DNA from: Wolfiporia cocos | Taxonomy: Eukaryota; Basidiomycota; Agaricomycetes; Polyporales; Phaeolaceae | Assembly (NCBI GenBank): GCA_029448655.1 | Contig: JACCLO010000003.1 | Coordinates: 1 to 64,000, forward strand | Direction of reading: 5' to 3' | DNA: 64,000 nucleotides | Shown here: piece by piece, positions 43,456 to 55,825 of the stretch | How positions within the stretch are numbered: position 1 is the stretch's first letter | How the letters are laid out: each line of letters begins with the position of its first letter | The notes under the pieces: generated by a model | The model's database searches: none | Told to the model about the DNA's origin: nothing | Seen by the model: only the letters and a program-made list of their open reading frames with translations | Program-made: the position numbers and the translations under genes

Positions 43456-45045
43456 GTACCAAGCCAAAAACCATCTCTACAGCAACCTCGCGGCCTACAA
43501 AGGCCGGGTGGACACGGATTTGGAAATGGTCTGGAACAAGACCAACCAGATCCGGAGCCACAACCAGGTGCTTCAAAACAGAATCGAAGCACTAGAGGAA
43601 GCAGAGAGTTTGCGGCAACAATTGGATACCCTTTCCGAAAATCGATTCGTCCACATAGAAAATGATATTGCAGTACTGCAAAAGCGTCCGGCAGTCCCAA
43701 CCGCGGGACCCAGCGGTGCCCAGGTCACGGCACTAATTAATAGAATCGACCAACTCGAAGCGGAGTTAACCGCTCTAAAAAACGCACTGGCAGCCACGAT
43801 AGCAGCAGCCACAACGGTCAACTTCCAACAGACCAAACCGACTCAGCCGCCAAAATTCTCGGGCCCTAAGGATTCCATCTCGTCGAAAGAGTGGATCCAG
43901 AAAATGGGCATGTATTTTGCAGACGCCAAAGTGACCCTCGAGGAAGACAAGGTTCGCCAAGCCCTGCTACGGCTTACAGGCGAGGCCTACCAGTACATGT
44001 CACCGGTAGTTGATAAAATCGCCGCCAGACAAACCTCGGGGCACACCTGGAAAACGTTTGCGGAAACGATCGAGAAGGTGTACGGCAAGAAGACGGACAA
44101 GGAAATTGCCGAAAAGGAGATTGAAGGGTACTTCGGAGACGAAGGGAAAAAGAAGCTCCAATCGGACTTCTTTTCTTGGGCACAGAAGCTCAGGACCCTG
44201 GCTCGCCTGGCCGAGACTGACAACAAGACGTTGTTCAGTCACATCAAACGGATCCTCCCAGAAAAGGTGCGAGAAACCCTCGCTACCTTGGAATCGGTGC
44301 CCGGCTTCGCAATGCCGACCGACTGGGAGGTTTACCTCGATATGGCCATTGACCTCTACAAGAGGCAATACCCGGATAAGCTCAAAGGCAAGATCTTTGA
44401 GGAAGAAAGAAGAAGGAGTCGTCGGGGTCTGGCAAGACCGCCGAAAAAGCTGCGCCGAAGCCTGCCAAGGCTGATGACAAAGGCAAAGGCAAGGCAAAGG
44501 AAACCGGCTCTTACGGGAAGGACTGTCGCAAGCACCCTGGACAACACAAGTGGGGCGACTGTCCAGAAAACCCTAAGAACAAGCCGAAGGAAGCCAAGCC
44601 GGCCAGTAGTGGAAGCGGAACGACGAAGCCAACAGGCTCGTCGAGCAGAACGCAACAGTCGGGCCAGAAGAAATTGGACCCGAAAAAGAAATACAAGGTC
44701 CGAATTGTCAGCACCCAGGAACTGGTAACTGACGACGAAGATGAGTCCCCCCAAGCCACCGTAGGGACCATCCGGACCAACGTTCCGAAGCAACCAGAGG
44801 TGGTTCCTCTGGCCCCCACTACGCGCATCAGCGATGAGGAGCAAAGCGGGAGCTCGGTGCGATCGGCTGAAAGCACCAGCCCCGTCCAGACCCAGTCGAC
44901 TGGTTCGACTTCGACTGCGCCTACACCATCGGGCGACTCCATCAGGACACATCTGCCCTGGCTTCGCAAGCGGATAGCCAACTCCGCAAACACCCTGGGC
45001 ATCTACGGAAGCTCTGCCTCGGGTTTTCCCACCGAGCACATGTGA
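43456..45045 (+). pseudogene. Gag of copy C, truncated and frameshifted
   Basis: Starts at YQAKNHLYSN without a start codon and follows intact Gag through the capsid-like region. A single-base loss in an A run near 44406-44412 shifts the frame, and the true frame resumes to the Gag stop at 45043-45045. The zinc knuckle region lies in the shifted part. Confidence 0.88.
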
Positions 45046-48000
45046 TGACCTGCCCACTTGTGCTCCCATGTAATTTTAGTCCCGTACCCACTGTAAAGAG
45101 TGTATTCGAGTCAATGTATCATAATTTTGGCAACGATGCGCGCGACTTCGCTCGATCATTCCGTGTCAAAGTAACACTCTGGGTATATGGGCAAAAAGTG
45201 CAGGCTCTGGCTTTAATCGACAGCGGTGCAACCATATCGGTCATATCACAACGACTGGTCGATAAACATAAGCTGGTCACCGACAAACTAGCGTTTCCTA
45301 TTACGGTTACAAACGCAGACGGAACAGAAAACGTCGCTGGCCGCTTAACGCAATCAGTAAAAGCATTCATGCAACATGGCACACACAAGGAAAAAATAGG
45401 TCTGACGGTCATGCACCTAGAACCAGACCTAATCTTTGGCTATGACTGGTTGCGTCTCCACAATCCTACCTTTGATTGGAGGAAAGGAGAAATGGAATAT
45501 GCACGCTGTACACACGACCAACCCTACGCCAGGAAAAAGGGTAACCGCCCTTCTGAGGAGGAAGCAGTTGAACTCCCAGAAAAGGAAATCATCGAAGTAA
45601 ATTCGATTTGGGACACTCCCGTGGACATATTAGGAGAGGAGGACCCCGAAAATCCTTTGATCGCTTGGGTGGCAACCCTTGATGACGAGGAAATGAACCT
45701 GCTGACACAGTTGGTAGCTGAAGTACTTGACAAAGACCTCAACGAAGCAGACGACCGTGAGGAAGACACACCACCGATTGACATTGAAAAATGGCGATTG
45801 TTAGTGCCCGAACAATACCAAGAGTATGGGCCAACGGTGTTCTCACAAAAGGCGTCAGAGAGGATGCCGGAACGGAAGCCCTGGAATCACGCCATAGTGC
45901 TTGAACCAGATGTGCAGCTTCCTCCCCCAGTAAAACCATACAAAATGTCTCCCCAAGAGCGTAATAGCTTGGATGAGTGGATAGACACTGAACTACGGAA
46001 GGGTTACATTCGACCGTCCGAAAGTCCAATGGCATCCCCGGTCTTCTTCGTCCACAAAAAGGACGGAGGACTGCGGATGGTTGTCGATTACAGGAGGCTA
46101 AACTAAATAACCGTGAAAAATCGTTATCCGATACCTCGGATCAATGATCTAATCGATCAATTGTCCCATGCGACCATCTTCACCAAAATCGACCTTAGAT
46201 GGGGATACAATAATGTCCGCATCAAGGACGGTGATGAATGGAAGACGGCGTTTATTACACACCATGGACTATACGAGGCAACGGTAATGTATTTCGGTTT
46301 CTGCAATGCCCCTGCAACGTTCCAAGCGATGATGAATTCAATCCTCGCACCGTTCATTCGGACCGGCAAGGTGGTTGTCTACCTAGACGACATCTTGATT
46401 TTCGGGAACGATATGGAGGAACATCGGCGACTTACCAAAGGGGTTCTCCAAACCCTGAAGGACTCGGACTTGTATGCTAAGCCCAAAAAGTGCTTCTTCG
46501 AACAATCTTCCATCGAATACCTAGGAATGATCATTTCCGACGGTAACATCATGATGGATCCGAAGAAGTACGCCGGAGTTCAGGACTGGCCTAGACCTAC
46601 CAAGGTCAAAGAGGTTCAAGCTTTCCTTGGATTTGCCAATTTCTACAGGCGATTCATAGAAAGCTTCTGAAAAATAGCCAAACCACTCACCATGCTGACC
46701 AAAAAGTCAGAAGCTTGGCATTGGGACGCCGAGCAGGAAAATGCCTTCCAAACCCTAAAGGAAGCATTTACCAAAGCGCCCGTGCTTCGAATTCCGTCGC
46801 ACGATCAGCCTTTCCGCGTAGAAACAGATGCGTCAGACTTCGCTACCGGAGCAGTACTATCTCAGTTAGATCCTACAGATAAAAATTCCACCCCGTGGCG
46901 TACTATAGCAAATCGCTAAGTGCCCCGGAAAGGAACTACGAGATCTACAACAAGGAAATGTTGGCTGTCATCAGGGCTCTAGAGGAGTGGCGACACTACC
47001 TAGAGGGACACCCTGAAAAATTCGAGATATGGTCGGATCATCTGAACCTGACTTATTTCAAAACGGCGCAAAAACTGACGAGACGACAAGCCCGTTGGGC
47101 ACTGTACCTCTCACGCTTCAACTTCCAAATGAAGCACAAACCTGGCAAAACAATGCTAACCGCGGATCCTCTGTCCAGGCGGCCAGACCATGAGGAGGGG
47201 GTGGATCTCGATAATCGCGACCAGGTTCTTCTGAAACCTGAGTGGTTCGAGCAAGAGTACATGGCAATGGCTCTTGATACCTCCCATGCTGCCCCACAAT
47301 CGGAAGATGAATCGATACTCCGAGAGATTCGCAAAGCGTTGCTAGACGACAAGGTCACAAAAGACTACAAGGAGCTGCTCTCATCCGGCCCTCGTGAATT
47401 CAAAAAAGACCTATCAGAATGGAACTACGAAGGAGGATTACTCCTCCGAAGAGGCAAAGTCTACGTTCCAGCTACACCAGCGGATATCAGACGGCAAGTG
47501 GTCGAGTATCATCACGATCACAAGTCAGCTGGGCATTTCGGACGCTACAAAACGTACGAATTGCTAAGCCGCAACTATTGGTGGCCCGGAATGTTCGTTT
47601 ACGTCAAAAAATACGTAGACGGATGTGACACATGCCAACGTATGAAGAACCACCCGCAGAAGCCGTACGGCCCCCTGCAACCCTTACCGGTGCCGTCAGG
47701 CCCGTGGGAAGTGGTGACAATAGACCTGATTACTCAGCTACCCCCATCGGGAATGCATGACGCGATCATGGTCGTAGTGGATCGGTTGACCAAAAGAGCA
47801 AGGTTTTTCCCAATCGAAAATACCTTCTCAACGAAAGACCTAGCTACGATACTCTATCAAAAGGTATATCCCTTACATGGGTTACCGAAACAGATAATAT
47901 CGGACAGAGGGACACAGTTCGCCTCAAAACTATTTGGTGAATGGTGCACCCTGCTGGGAATTCAAAGGTCGATGACTACTGTGTACCATCCGCAGGCAGA

Positions 48001-49471
48001 CGGACAAACCGAGCGAGTAAATCAAATACTCGAACAGTATCTGCGGTGCTACATCAACACGTACCAAAAAGATAACTGGTCGGAGTTCCTGCCAACAGCG
48101 GAATTTGCGTACAATAATGCAGCCAGCGAAACTACCAAGGAATCTCCATTCCTGGTAGAATTAGGTCGCCACCCTATTGCAGGACCAAGCAGTTTCGAGC
48201 CAAGTCGAAACAAAGACTTAGTAGAAATTGCGAACACACGGTTCTCTGCACAAGAGAAAGCTAAGGCGGCAATGAAAATTGCAGCCAAAAGATGGTCCTG
48301 GTACTATGACCAAAAGAAGCAAATTGTCCCCTTCAAAGTGGGCGACAAGGTACTCGTGGACGTGCGAAGTTGGCAAGACACCGAAAGAAGTCTAGCTCCT
48401 CGCTACATTGGCCCATTCCAAATCACGGAAAAATTGGGACCGGTAACGTTCAAGGTGTACATGGACGCACAATATAGGGCTTACCACCCTGTGTTCCATG
48501 CTTCAAAACTGGTCATGTACAAGGAATCAACCATCAAAGGTCAGAAAAGTCATCCTCCTGCGGCTGACAAGCCAACGGAAATGGAAGACCCGGAAGAATG
48601 GGAAGTGGAAGCCATTCTCGACCATCGTAACCGACGCGGCCGGTGGGAATACCTTATCCATTGGAAAGGCACCGAACCTGCGGAAGACACGTGGGAAATC
48701 GAGGAACATTTGGCTAACGCTAAGGAGATACTGGACGAGTACAAGGCAAAATATTCAGCCCTTAGTACCGACCCAAATCAACCCCTCCGCCGATCAACTA
48801 GACTCGGCGGAACATGGCAGACAATAGCCGTCTTCGACCCTGACTCACCAGATTGGGATTCGGACACATGTGTCTGGCCCGATGACTGGCCCCAATATCG
48901 AGACGATGTTGATCCTACACAACCGAAAGTGTACTACAAGCGCGATCCCTTTACAGGGCAATGGGTACATTCCGACGTTGAGTTCAACGAAGACTTGGAA
49001 ATCGAAGTAGGAGTCAATGGCCAACTACCGACCAGGGGAACAACCGATGCGATCGGCTACGATTTGTATGCCGCGCAGGATATCCTGATCAATTCATGGA
49101 AATCCGCTTCGGTCCCCACGGACATTCGTATCAAAGTTCCATATGGGACATACGGTCGGATAGCGCCAAGGTCTAGGCTTGTGAAAAAGGGCATCGACGT
49201 CCTTGCAGGCGTAATAGACCATGACTACCGCGGAGAAGTCTTTGTCATGTTGATGAACCTCACTGGAGACCCGTACCAAGTAAAGAAAGGCGATAGAATT
49301 GCGCAGCTAATTTGCAAAGTAGCAATCACACCCGAAATACAGGAATCCATGACCAAGGAGAAGTTCGAGAAAGAAATTCGACCTCACCTGCATGGAAGTG
49401 GGCCCTACAACGAGCAGTTCAACAAGCCAACCACGCGCGGTACACAAGGTTTTGGATCGACGGGACGATAA
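45045..49471 (+). pseudogene. Pol of copy C with two stops and a frameshift
   Basis: Protease (IDSGAT) and RT begin normally from the ATG at 45045. A TAA at 46104-46106 follows YRRLN at the start of the RT core, a TGA at 46668-46670 follows FYRRFIESF (the same codon as in copy A), and a base is lost in an A run near 46883 within RNase H. From about 46895 the frame is open through integrase, chromodomain and dUTPase to 49471. dUTPase motif 2 reads APRSRLVKKG, losing the conserved Gly. Confidence 0.9.
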
Positions 49472-49562
49472 AAGTGGAAAAATCATAAAGACTAACCCTT
49501 CAATGGGCTCTAGCACAACTTCTACTCTCAACGGGGTCGTTGAAATCTAAGGGGGGGGGTAA

Positions 49563-50181
49563 TGTCACAAGAATTCTCCTAGTTTCCCTATATTTCTTAC
49601 TATTTTTCCGGCAATTCTACAAATTATCTACGACTTTCTAGACCAATAACTAGCTTATCCGGTTCATAGGTTAACGGTTACATACATACCGAATGATGGC
49701 CGCGTTATCTCCCGTAACGACGGTCTTATCTTATCATTAGTAGTTACCATCAGTCACATGTCTAGTTCCAGCCAATCGGACATTCCGTCCGGAAGCAGTC
49801 AGCGTATAAACGTCAGCAGACCGGGCTTTGGTCACGTCCCGTCTTTGTAATGACAAGAGCGCAAAACGCCATTCGTGCGGCCTACACCGCCTTTCTATAT
49901 CTCGGTTTTGATCGGCATATGTATTTATCGTATATTACTAAGTACTTAGGTACCTGGGGACTGGTACATACGAATATGGACACTAGTATTATCTAATAAG
50001 ACTGTTAGGGGTCTTATTTATCATGTATATATACTGGACTTGCTGAGCGCTATTGCCTCAGTTCTATTCAATGCATTCATACTACGAGTTAACCACTCAA
50101 CGTATCCTGCTTAACAACTGCTTTATCTCTTGCCTAACCAGCAATATCAAGATCATTACAAGTAAGTGTTATCTTGTGTTA
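49563..50181 (+). repeat. 3' LTR of copy C
   Basis: 619 bp, TGTCACAAGAATTC to CTTGTGTTA, preceded by a polypurine tract of nine G and TAA. The right flank ATGGC does not match the flank of B or A. Confidence 0.94.
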
Positions 50182-51267
50182 ATGGCCCGCGGTGTCTCGC
50201 CACTCCTTACCTCACCCATGCCATTCACGACGTGTGTGGCGGACGTTACCATGAGACATGTGTATGTACATCCATTTGTTGGTTCGCGTTCCACTGCCAG
50301 GCTGAACGACACTTCTGCCTCACCAGACAGATATACGTCTGCCCACACAAAAGCGGTGTCGTGACATACCCATCACACCACTTCATCGTCGAGCACGACC
50401 TGCTTGCCTCCCCACATCCAGTGAGTCACCGATCCCTCCATGTGAAGCCAGGCACAACAGACTGATCCAGCCCAGAACACATGACAGCTTGTGGACATCA
50501 GCTTCATGCCCAACTTGCTCTACCTGGCACTGTGGACAAAGAGATGTGCAATTGTGCAGCATCAGAATCAACGAGAAAGTTGGCAGGTATTCCAGCATAC
50601 GAGCTGACAACAGCAAGGCAAGGCATGATGAGGAAGGCAAGCCGTCTTTTTTTGCCTCACGAAGGGCAGATGCTGAGGCCAACGTGGCAAAACATGAAAT
50701 GCAAAGGTTTCACATGCTTAGCAATGGGATAAGCCACAGGCATAGAAATATGAAACGAAAATTAGGTGCCTTGCAAAAGTTGTATGTTCGTTTGACGAAT
50801 TTGTGATGATAAGAACCCACTACCTTCGATATCGGGAATAAGGGTAGCGCCGGTTCCGGCAAGGCCCGCTATGCAACGTTCTCTAGTAGTGCAATACAAT
50901 CTCGATACATGTATTGAAGGATCTATAAAAATATCGTCTGCCGGGAGTCATGATAAGTCTAATTCTACAACATACGAACACATTCTGCGGTCCAACATCT
51001 CTGCTATGGCACTCTGTTATGGCATGGAGATCCTCACAAGCGTAGTGAAGATGATTCTCCTGCGAAGGTGAAGACATTCTGCTGTGTAATGCATATGCTG
51101 ATCCTGGCAGCAGGCAGACATCGGCCGCTGTCAATGCTGAGGCCAATATAGGTGGTTATAATTTTCATATGCTAATTGATGGTTATGGACGAGTACAAGG
51201 GGACGGCCCGGCTATAGGATGTGCATTATATTAAGGATGTCACGATTATCCCTATCTGTGAGTTCTT
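50182..51267 (+). pseudogene. Gene remnant with Cys/His-rich coding traces
   Basis: Coding-like pieces are visible on the plus strand. At about 50235-50370 a frame reads CGGRYHETCV and later QIYVCPH, spaced like the second half of a PHD-type zinc finger. At about 50489-50806 a frame with CPTCSTWHCGQRDVQLC and a basic tail (HRHRNMKRKLGALQKLYVRL) follows in another phase. I do not recognise the whole gene; frames change often, so it is probably a decayed host or transposon gene. Confidence 0.3.
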
Positions 51268-51272
51268 CCATG

Positions 51273-52361
51273 TGTCACAGATTTATCTGGGGCTTACAGC
51301 ATTTTTCCTACGATTATAGCAATTTACCTGGGATTTATACGTCTAACTACAAGTTATCTACGGGTTAACTCCCATTGCCACCACGACAAGCTCTTAACTG
51401 GGCTTATCAACCACATGACTAGCTTACGTAACGCTACGGTACAACCACGTCCAATAGCAACACTACAGCATACGTCATAGGTCTCGCCCGTCAGAGCAAG
51501 ACCAGCCACGTCATAGATCTTAGATCATAATGATAGGCCGAGCGCGGCACGCTCGCATAATAATGTCCACATGTACAAACAGTGCCTCGCGGCCTTGTAC
51601 TATTGGGTCAGCCTTCCCGGCTTCCCACCGCCATAAGATCCTCGATCACAATGGCACCTCAGGCGCGCCACGCCTTCGCATAATAATGGCAACACGGCCA
51701 AATAGCACTATATTAGCATCAAGGCAATATCGCTATAGGCTCGGCCTTCTCGGCCATCCCACGGACTCGGCGTTCTCCAAGTCCCGGGCTTCTGCCATCA
51801 CGGCGTTGCCCAAACACCGGTCCTCGCCTCACGGCTAAGACCACCATATGTCCCGGTAACCATCCGGTCCGGGCATATCACATGCTACGGTACCTATCGG
51901 TCCAATAGCATAACGACCTCGGCGTCCCGCCTTGGTCATCCAACGAAGCACGGCCAATCGCCATTATGCCGCAAGGTATCCGGCAACCGGCTTCACCTAT
52001 ACCCGGGCTGCGCCCGCGTTAGCAACACAATAAAGACATAATCCCTCTATTACGATTGGGTCGGCCATTAGGGCCTTCCACGGCCATTCTAGATAGAGTA
52101 ACTAAACATCAGATAAGATAGCGCTTCGCCCCTTGGCAAAGCCACATAACCCGGAATGGTAGTACTAGTTAGTAGCACGTGCCATCCGCATAAACATGTA
52201 TATAAGTAGGGGCTTGACGCCCTTTAACTTCAGTTCTATTATTCTCGGCTTGCGCCATAGAATAACCTCTCACATCCTGCTGCGCTGGTATTGTCTCCTC
52301 TCTAAGTCGCCTTATCTCAACAATATAGGCACTTGGTGAGTCCCACAGGCATACTGTGTCA
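51273..52361 (+). repeat. 5' LTR of a family C retroelement
   Basis: 1089 bp, TGTCACAGATTTATCTGG to ATACTGTGTCA. Box GCCATTAGGGC (52064-52074), TATATAA (52199-52205), short palindrome GGGC/GCCC (52210-52213, 52219-52222) with loop TTGAC, start region AGTTCTATTATT (52232-52243), donor-like GTGAGT (52336-52341). A matching primer site follows, so this is a 5' LTR rather than a solo LTR. Confidence 0.82.
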
Positions 52362-52362
52362 T

Positions 52363-52374
52363 AATAATAGAACT
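52363..52374 (+). other. Self-complementary primer-binding site of the family C element
   Basis: AATAATAGAACT is the exact reverse complement of AGTTCTATTATT at 52232-52243 in the adjacent LTR. It starts two bases after the LTR end, the same spacing as in the chromovirus. Confidence 0.78.
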
Positions 52375-53400
52375 TCCTACCCCCCCGCCCTTCCTTAATT
52401 GGTTGGGCCTGGGGTTTTTCCCCCCACAGGTGTCTGAGATTGCGCCCCATTCCGCCTCTGCAGCCCTGACAAGGGTTGTATGCTAAATGGTTGGGTTCTG
52501 GGGGATACTAGCGGCGGGGGTTTGATCCCCCTGCCACCCAGTGGGGCTGCGCCTGCCTAATCAGCGGTGCGGTCCTGCAAACCCGGACTCCAGGGTTAAG
52601 GAGAGGCGCTGGCTTCCTGAAAAGGTCGCTGGCGCCAGCGTTTGAGACCCATCTACTGGGAAGAGGGGACGGTCTGCCTGTGTGCGCCCAACCCCCTGAC
52701 ATGGCAAGCGCTGTTCAGCGCCCCATCTCTACCAGTAGAGTCGCCATTATGGCGGCGTGGGAATCTTGCAAGCCGATCCCCAGGCGTAAGGGGCCCGCTT
52801 TGGATCCTTAATTGGATTAAAGTGGTGAGGTGGCGCGGCTTGCAAGGCCGCGCCGGCCTAGGTCATTGAGCGGTAGCCAATAGCGTCAGTCCTCCGGGCG
52901 GCTCGGCGTGCTCACCACGGGAAACTGGATCTGAGGGTCCCTCTGGAAGCCTGCGGCGTAGCCCACCATCTTAGATGCGTGGAGCGCTCGTTAAAGCGCG
53001 ATCCTTGATCGACAGAGGAGCTGCCCTTGATGGACACAAGTGGGGCCTAATACGGCAAGCCTTGCCATTGAGGCGTGGTAAGGGCTGCGGTGTAATACTG
53101 CGGCCCACTTTCCCGCTCTCCTCCTGTTTAGGGGAAGGGCGGTGTATCTTCTTCCCAACCATGTGATCCAGCCGATCAAATGCTGGCAATCACCAACCCT
53201 ACCCCTGGAGCGAGCGCCTCTGTTACAAACACAAGCGAATATCTCCGCCTCTTGGCACAGGGTATGCACATCTATGAAGACACCTGGCGGTTTAATTCCG
53301 CGCGGCAACCCTCAAGAGGTTGCCCCTAACCATGCCCCCGTTCTTATTGTGTTCAATGAATATGACCACTCAGCGATAGTTCGCTGATGACTCGCTCTTC
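52375..53400 (+). other. Leader of the family C element
   Basis: GC-rich, structured sequence beginning CCCCCCCGCCC, like the start of the chromovirus leader (CCCCCGCCC), but otherwise different. No sustained coding frame. CCCCCACAGGTG near 52422-52433 could be a 3' splice site for the U5 donor. The coding part of the element is not seen. Confidence 0.55.
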
Positions 53401-54426
53401 TAGGTACCCTGGTATCCCAGTCAAAAGTAGATAAATATATAGTTTTAGCGGCGGCTCCAGTAGTTTACTTACCTTGTAAAGTAGCTTAGTAACTGCCAAA
53501 TAGCATTTGTATTCAACCTTGGACATCCTGTGTCACCGTCTGGTTCCCAGGTTATTTAGCCTGGTTAAGGTCGCTTATGTACTTAAAAAGCAACCTTTCT
53601 CGTCTTAGGTACACTTAGTTAATCGAACAACGATACTAGTACCTTGCCCGACGTAGGAACGTGTACGCTATGGTTAATATATGCTTATAACTATCATTAC
53701 TGTGGGAAAATACCTATTACCAAGTCGATAAGGATTACCCATAAATCCGTCGGCGCCCGTTTGACTTCGGTCTTCGCTCCTGAAAAGGGGATTCGGGTTA
53801 TTGAGCATTAGTCACGGTCATTTCATTCGTTAAGAACCTTAGAACGGGGGCACCCCTTTCGGTAATGGAATTCCTGGCAAGGAAATTACCATCCGTTTGG
53901 GAAGAGACGTCTGACAAGCGTCTATAAATAATTGGAAACACTGCTGTTCTCACCGGCGTTCCACGTACAAACAGATCGCAATAGATTACTTAATTGAATC
54001 TCGCAATCTGGGTTAGAGGAAGGGAAAACAAGGGACACACGCTATTGATACGCGTTCCCTTGAAGTGTAGCGGAGGTCGTCAAGACTTCCAGAATCACAC
54101 TTCATTCGGCATCTTCGCACATCGCCGAATTCACATCGGTCCCAAACCGATCCCCCCGAATTGAAATCGACAAATTCGCACGCCACTCGCAAATATTGTC
54201 ACGAGACTCGCTATCTCATTACGATTTCACTCCAATACGACACTTCTCTGTGGGGAGAACAACTGTATTTGGAAAATTCACACTAGCAATAAAATGCGAT
54301 CGTCCGCAAAAGGCTTCAAAAGGAAACTCGAACATCCTCCGAAGTAACAGATGAGCCCCATCTTTTAGGACAATCACTCCGATTTGGCAATCGGATATCA
54401 TTACAATTGCTTGGGGGTTCACAAGG
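53401..54426. other. No recognisable gene
   Basis: No ORF above background, no repeat match inside the window. It may be the remaining internal part of the family C element or flanking DNA. Confidence 0.5.
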
Positions 54427-55729
54427 TGTCACAGTTTTACAGGGTTTTTATCCTCAAAAGACTCATGTCTCAAACTTTCTTTTGCATTTTGCGCCTTAAC
54501 CATCACGTGCCGCATGGGCGCTCAAGCATCACATGATAGTTCCTTTATGGGGCTACAACATTGCACAAACACACGTGATCGTGGGAATAGCTTATCTAAG
54601 CAACTGCTGTTATGCCCGACTAAATAGTTACAAGCCACAAGTCACAAGACCCTGTCTCAGGTCCCGGCTATAGTCTAGGCTCCATGGATTAGATCATGGA
54701 GGAAGCACATGATCTTAATTACATCACATGACCTCAATGACATCATTGAATCCAGGCCGCTACCCTCGGACATGGGTCGGCCTTAGTCATTTACCAGTAG
54801 TCGTCTGTCACGGTAACCACCGTGCCACCCGCCCCAGCGGGGAACCCCTATATCCGCCCTATCCCTAACGCCTATAGCCCCCCACCCTCCTAATGGCGGA
54901 GAACAAGAAGGCACTCCTATTGAGGAGCCCTGCCGTATTGCCTGAAGTACCAACCCATGAGTGTACCGGTACGCCCTCAGACTAGCAAGTAAAGGAGTAA
55001 GGGACAAGTTGGATGCAATGAATAGAGGCCCCCACGCCCAAGTAGGACGTAGCAGGCTTTGTCGACTAAGACCCTGCACGCAAGGACAAGTTGGCAGACG
55101 GTATATGAGAGGTTGCCAGGGGACGCGCCCCCAATGACGAGAAGATAAGTTCTGAGGAGTACCTCAGAACGCTACCTAGTATATATACATGTGGACGCAG
55201 ATTCCTATAGCTACAAGACCTGCCCTAATGGCGTGGTCTGTGCACACTGTGACTACGCTGCACATGACTATGTAACGCGGGTGACTCCAGTGACGTACCA
55301 CGTGACCTATGTAAGAGATATGATATGATGAAGACTTATCTACTTTTCCATGCACGTGCAGTCCCGGGCGGCTAGGTATAACATAGCAAATATCTGGAGA
55401 ATCAAGGTGAATAAATCCTCAGGGAACCCCTTTATTCCGTGATTTCTTGTGACATCGTCACATGTACAGTTGAGACATTGGTTGATTTACGATATGACAC
55501 CATTACTGGTTGTCCAATCACAATTGTACTCATAAGTACAGGGGGGTCTCACTTTAGGGTCCTTAGGGGCCTATACAACATGTATTTAAAGTACTACCTT
55601 CTGAGCGCTTACTCTCAGAACTAGCAACTTCGTCGTATTACCTCTGCTTGCCGCATTGTAACCTCGTTACAATCTTGCCTCATAACACCTTGAGTCGCAT
55701 ACCTGTCCGCAAGTAAGTAGCTTGTGACA
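54427..55729 (+). mobile_element. Solo LTR with nested family B LTR, TSD CAAGG
   Basis: TGTCACAGTTTTACAGG to TAGCTTGTGACA, flanked by CAAGG at 54422-54426 and 55730-55734. About 650 bp without the nested copy. ATGTATTTAA near 55580, palindrome TTCTGAG/CTCAGAA (55599-55605, 55614-55620), GTAAGT at 55713-55718. Confidence 0.9.
54806..55454 (-). mobile_element. Solo LTR, family B, TSD TCGTC
   Basis: 649 bp, closely matching 25704-26348, flanked by TCGTC at 54801-54805 and 55455-55459. Box AGACC...GGTCT with CCCTAA (55216-55239); palindrome GTTCTGAGG/CCTCAGAAC (55149-55157, 55162-55170). Confidence 0.93.
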
Positions 55730-55825
55730 CAAGGAAGGCAATTGAGAAGAAGGAGGCATAGGTTAAGATCGCACAGAAGCAAAGAGTTTCCAGCACATGC
55801 CAGGCAGATTGGTGGCATGAAAGTG

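Larger units (their letters stand above)
43456..50181 (+). mobile_element. Chromovirus copy C (plus), 5'-truncated
   Basis: Begins inside Gag at GTACCAAGCC, equivalent to position 40520 of copy B, directly after the U3 end of B's 5' LTR, and ends with its own 3' LTR (49563-50181). It is head to head with copy A, whose break is only 10 bp away in element coordinates. It carries two 1-bp deletions and two nonsense codons in gag-pol. Confidence 0.92.

Noticed and set aside
33789..43460. Search for a 5-bp target duplication around copy B
   Set aside because: CTCTC and GTACC do not match under any one-base shift of the LTR ends, so none is claimed.
52480..52545. tRNA-like T-arm (GGGGGTTTGATCCCCC) in the family C leader
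   Set aside because: The hairpin resembles a T arm, but I could not place D and anticodon arms or an acceptor stem around it.
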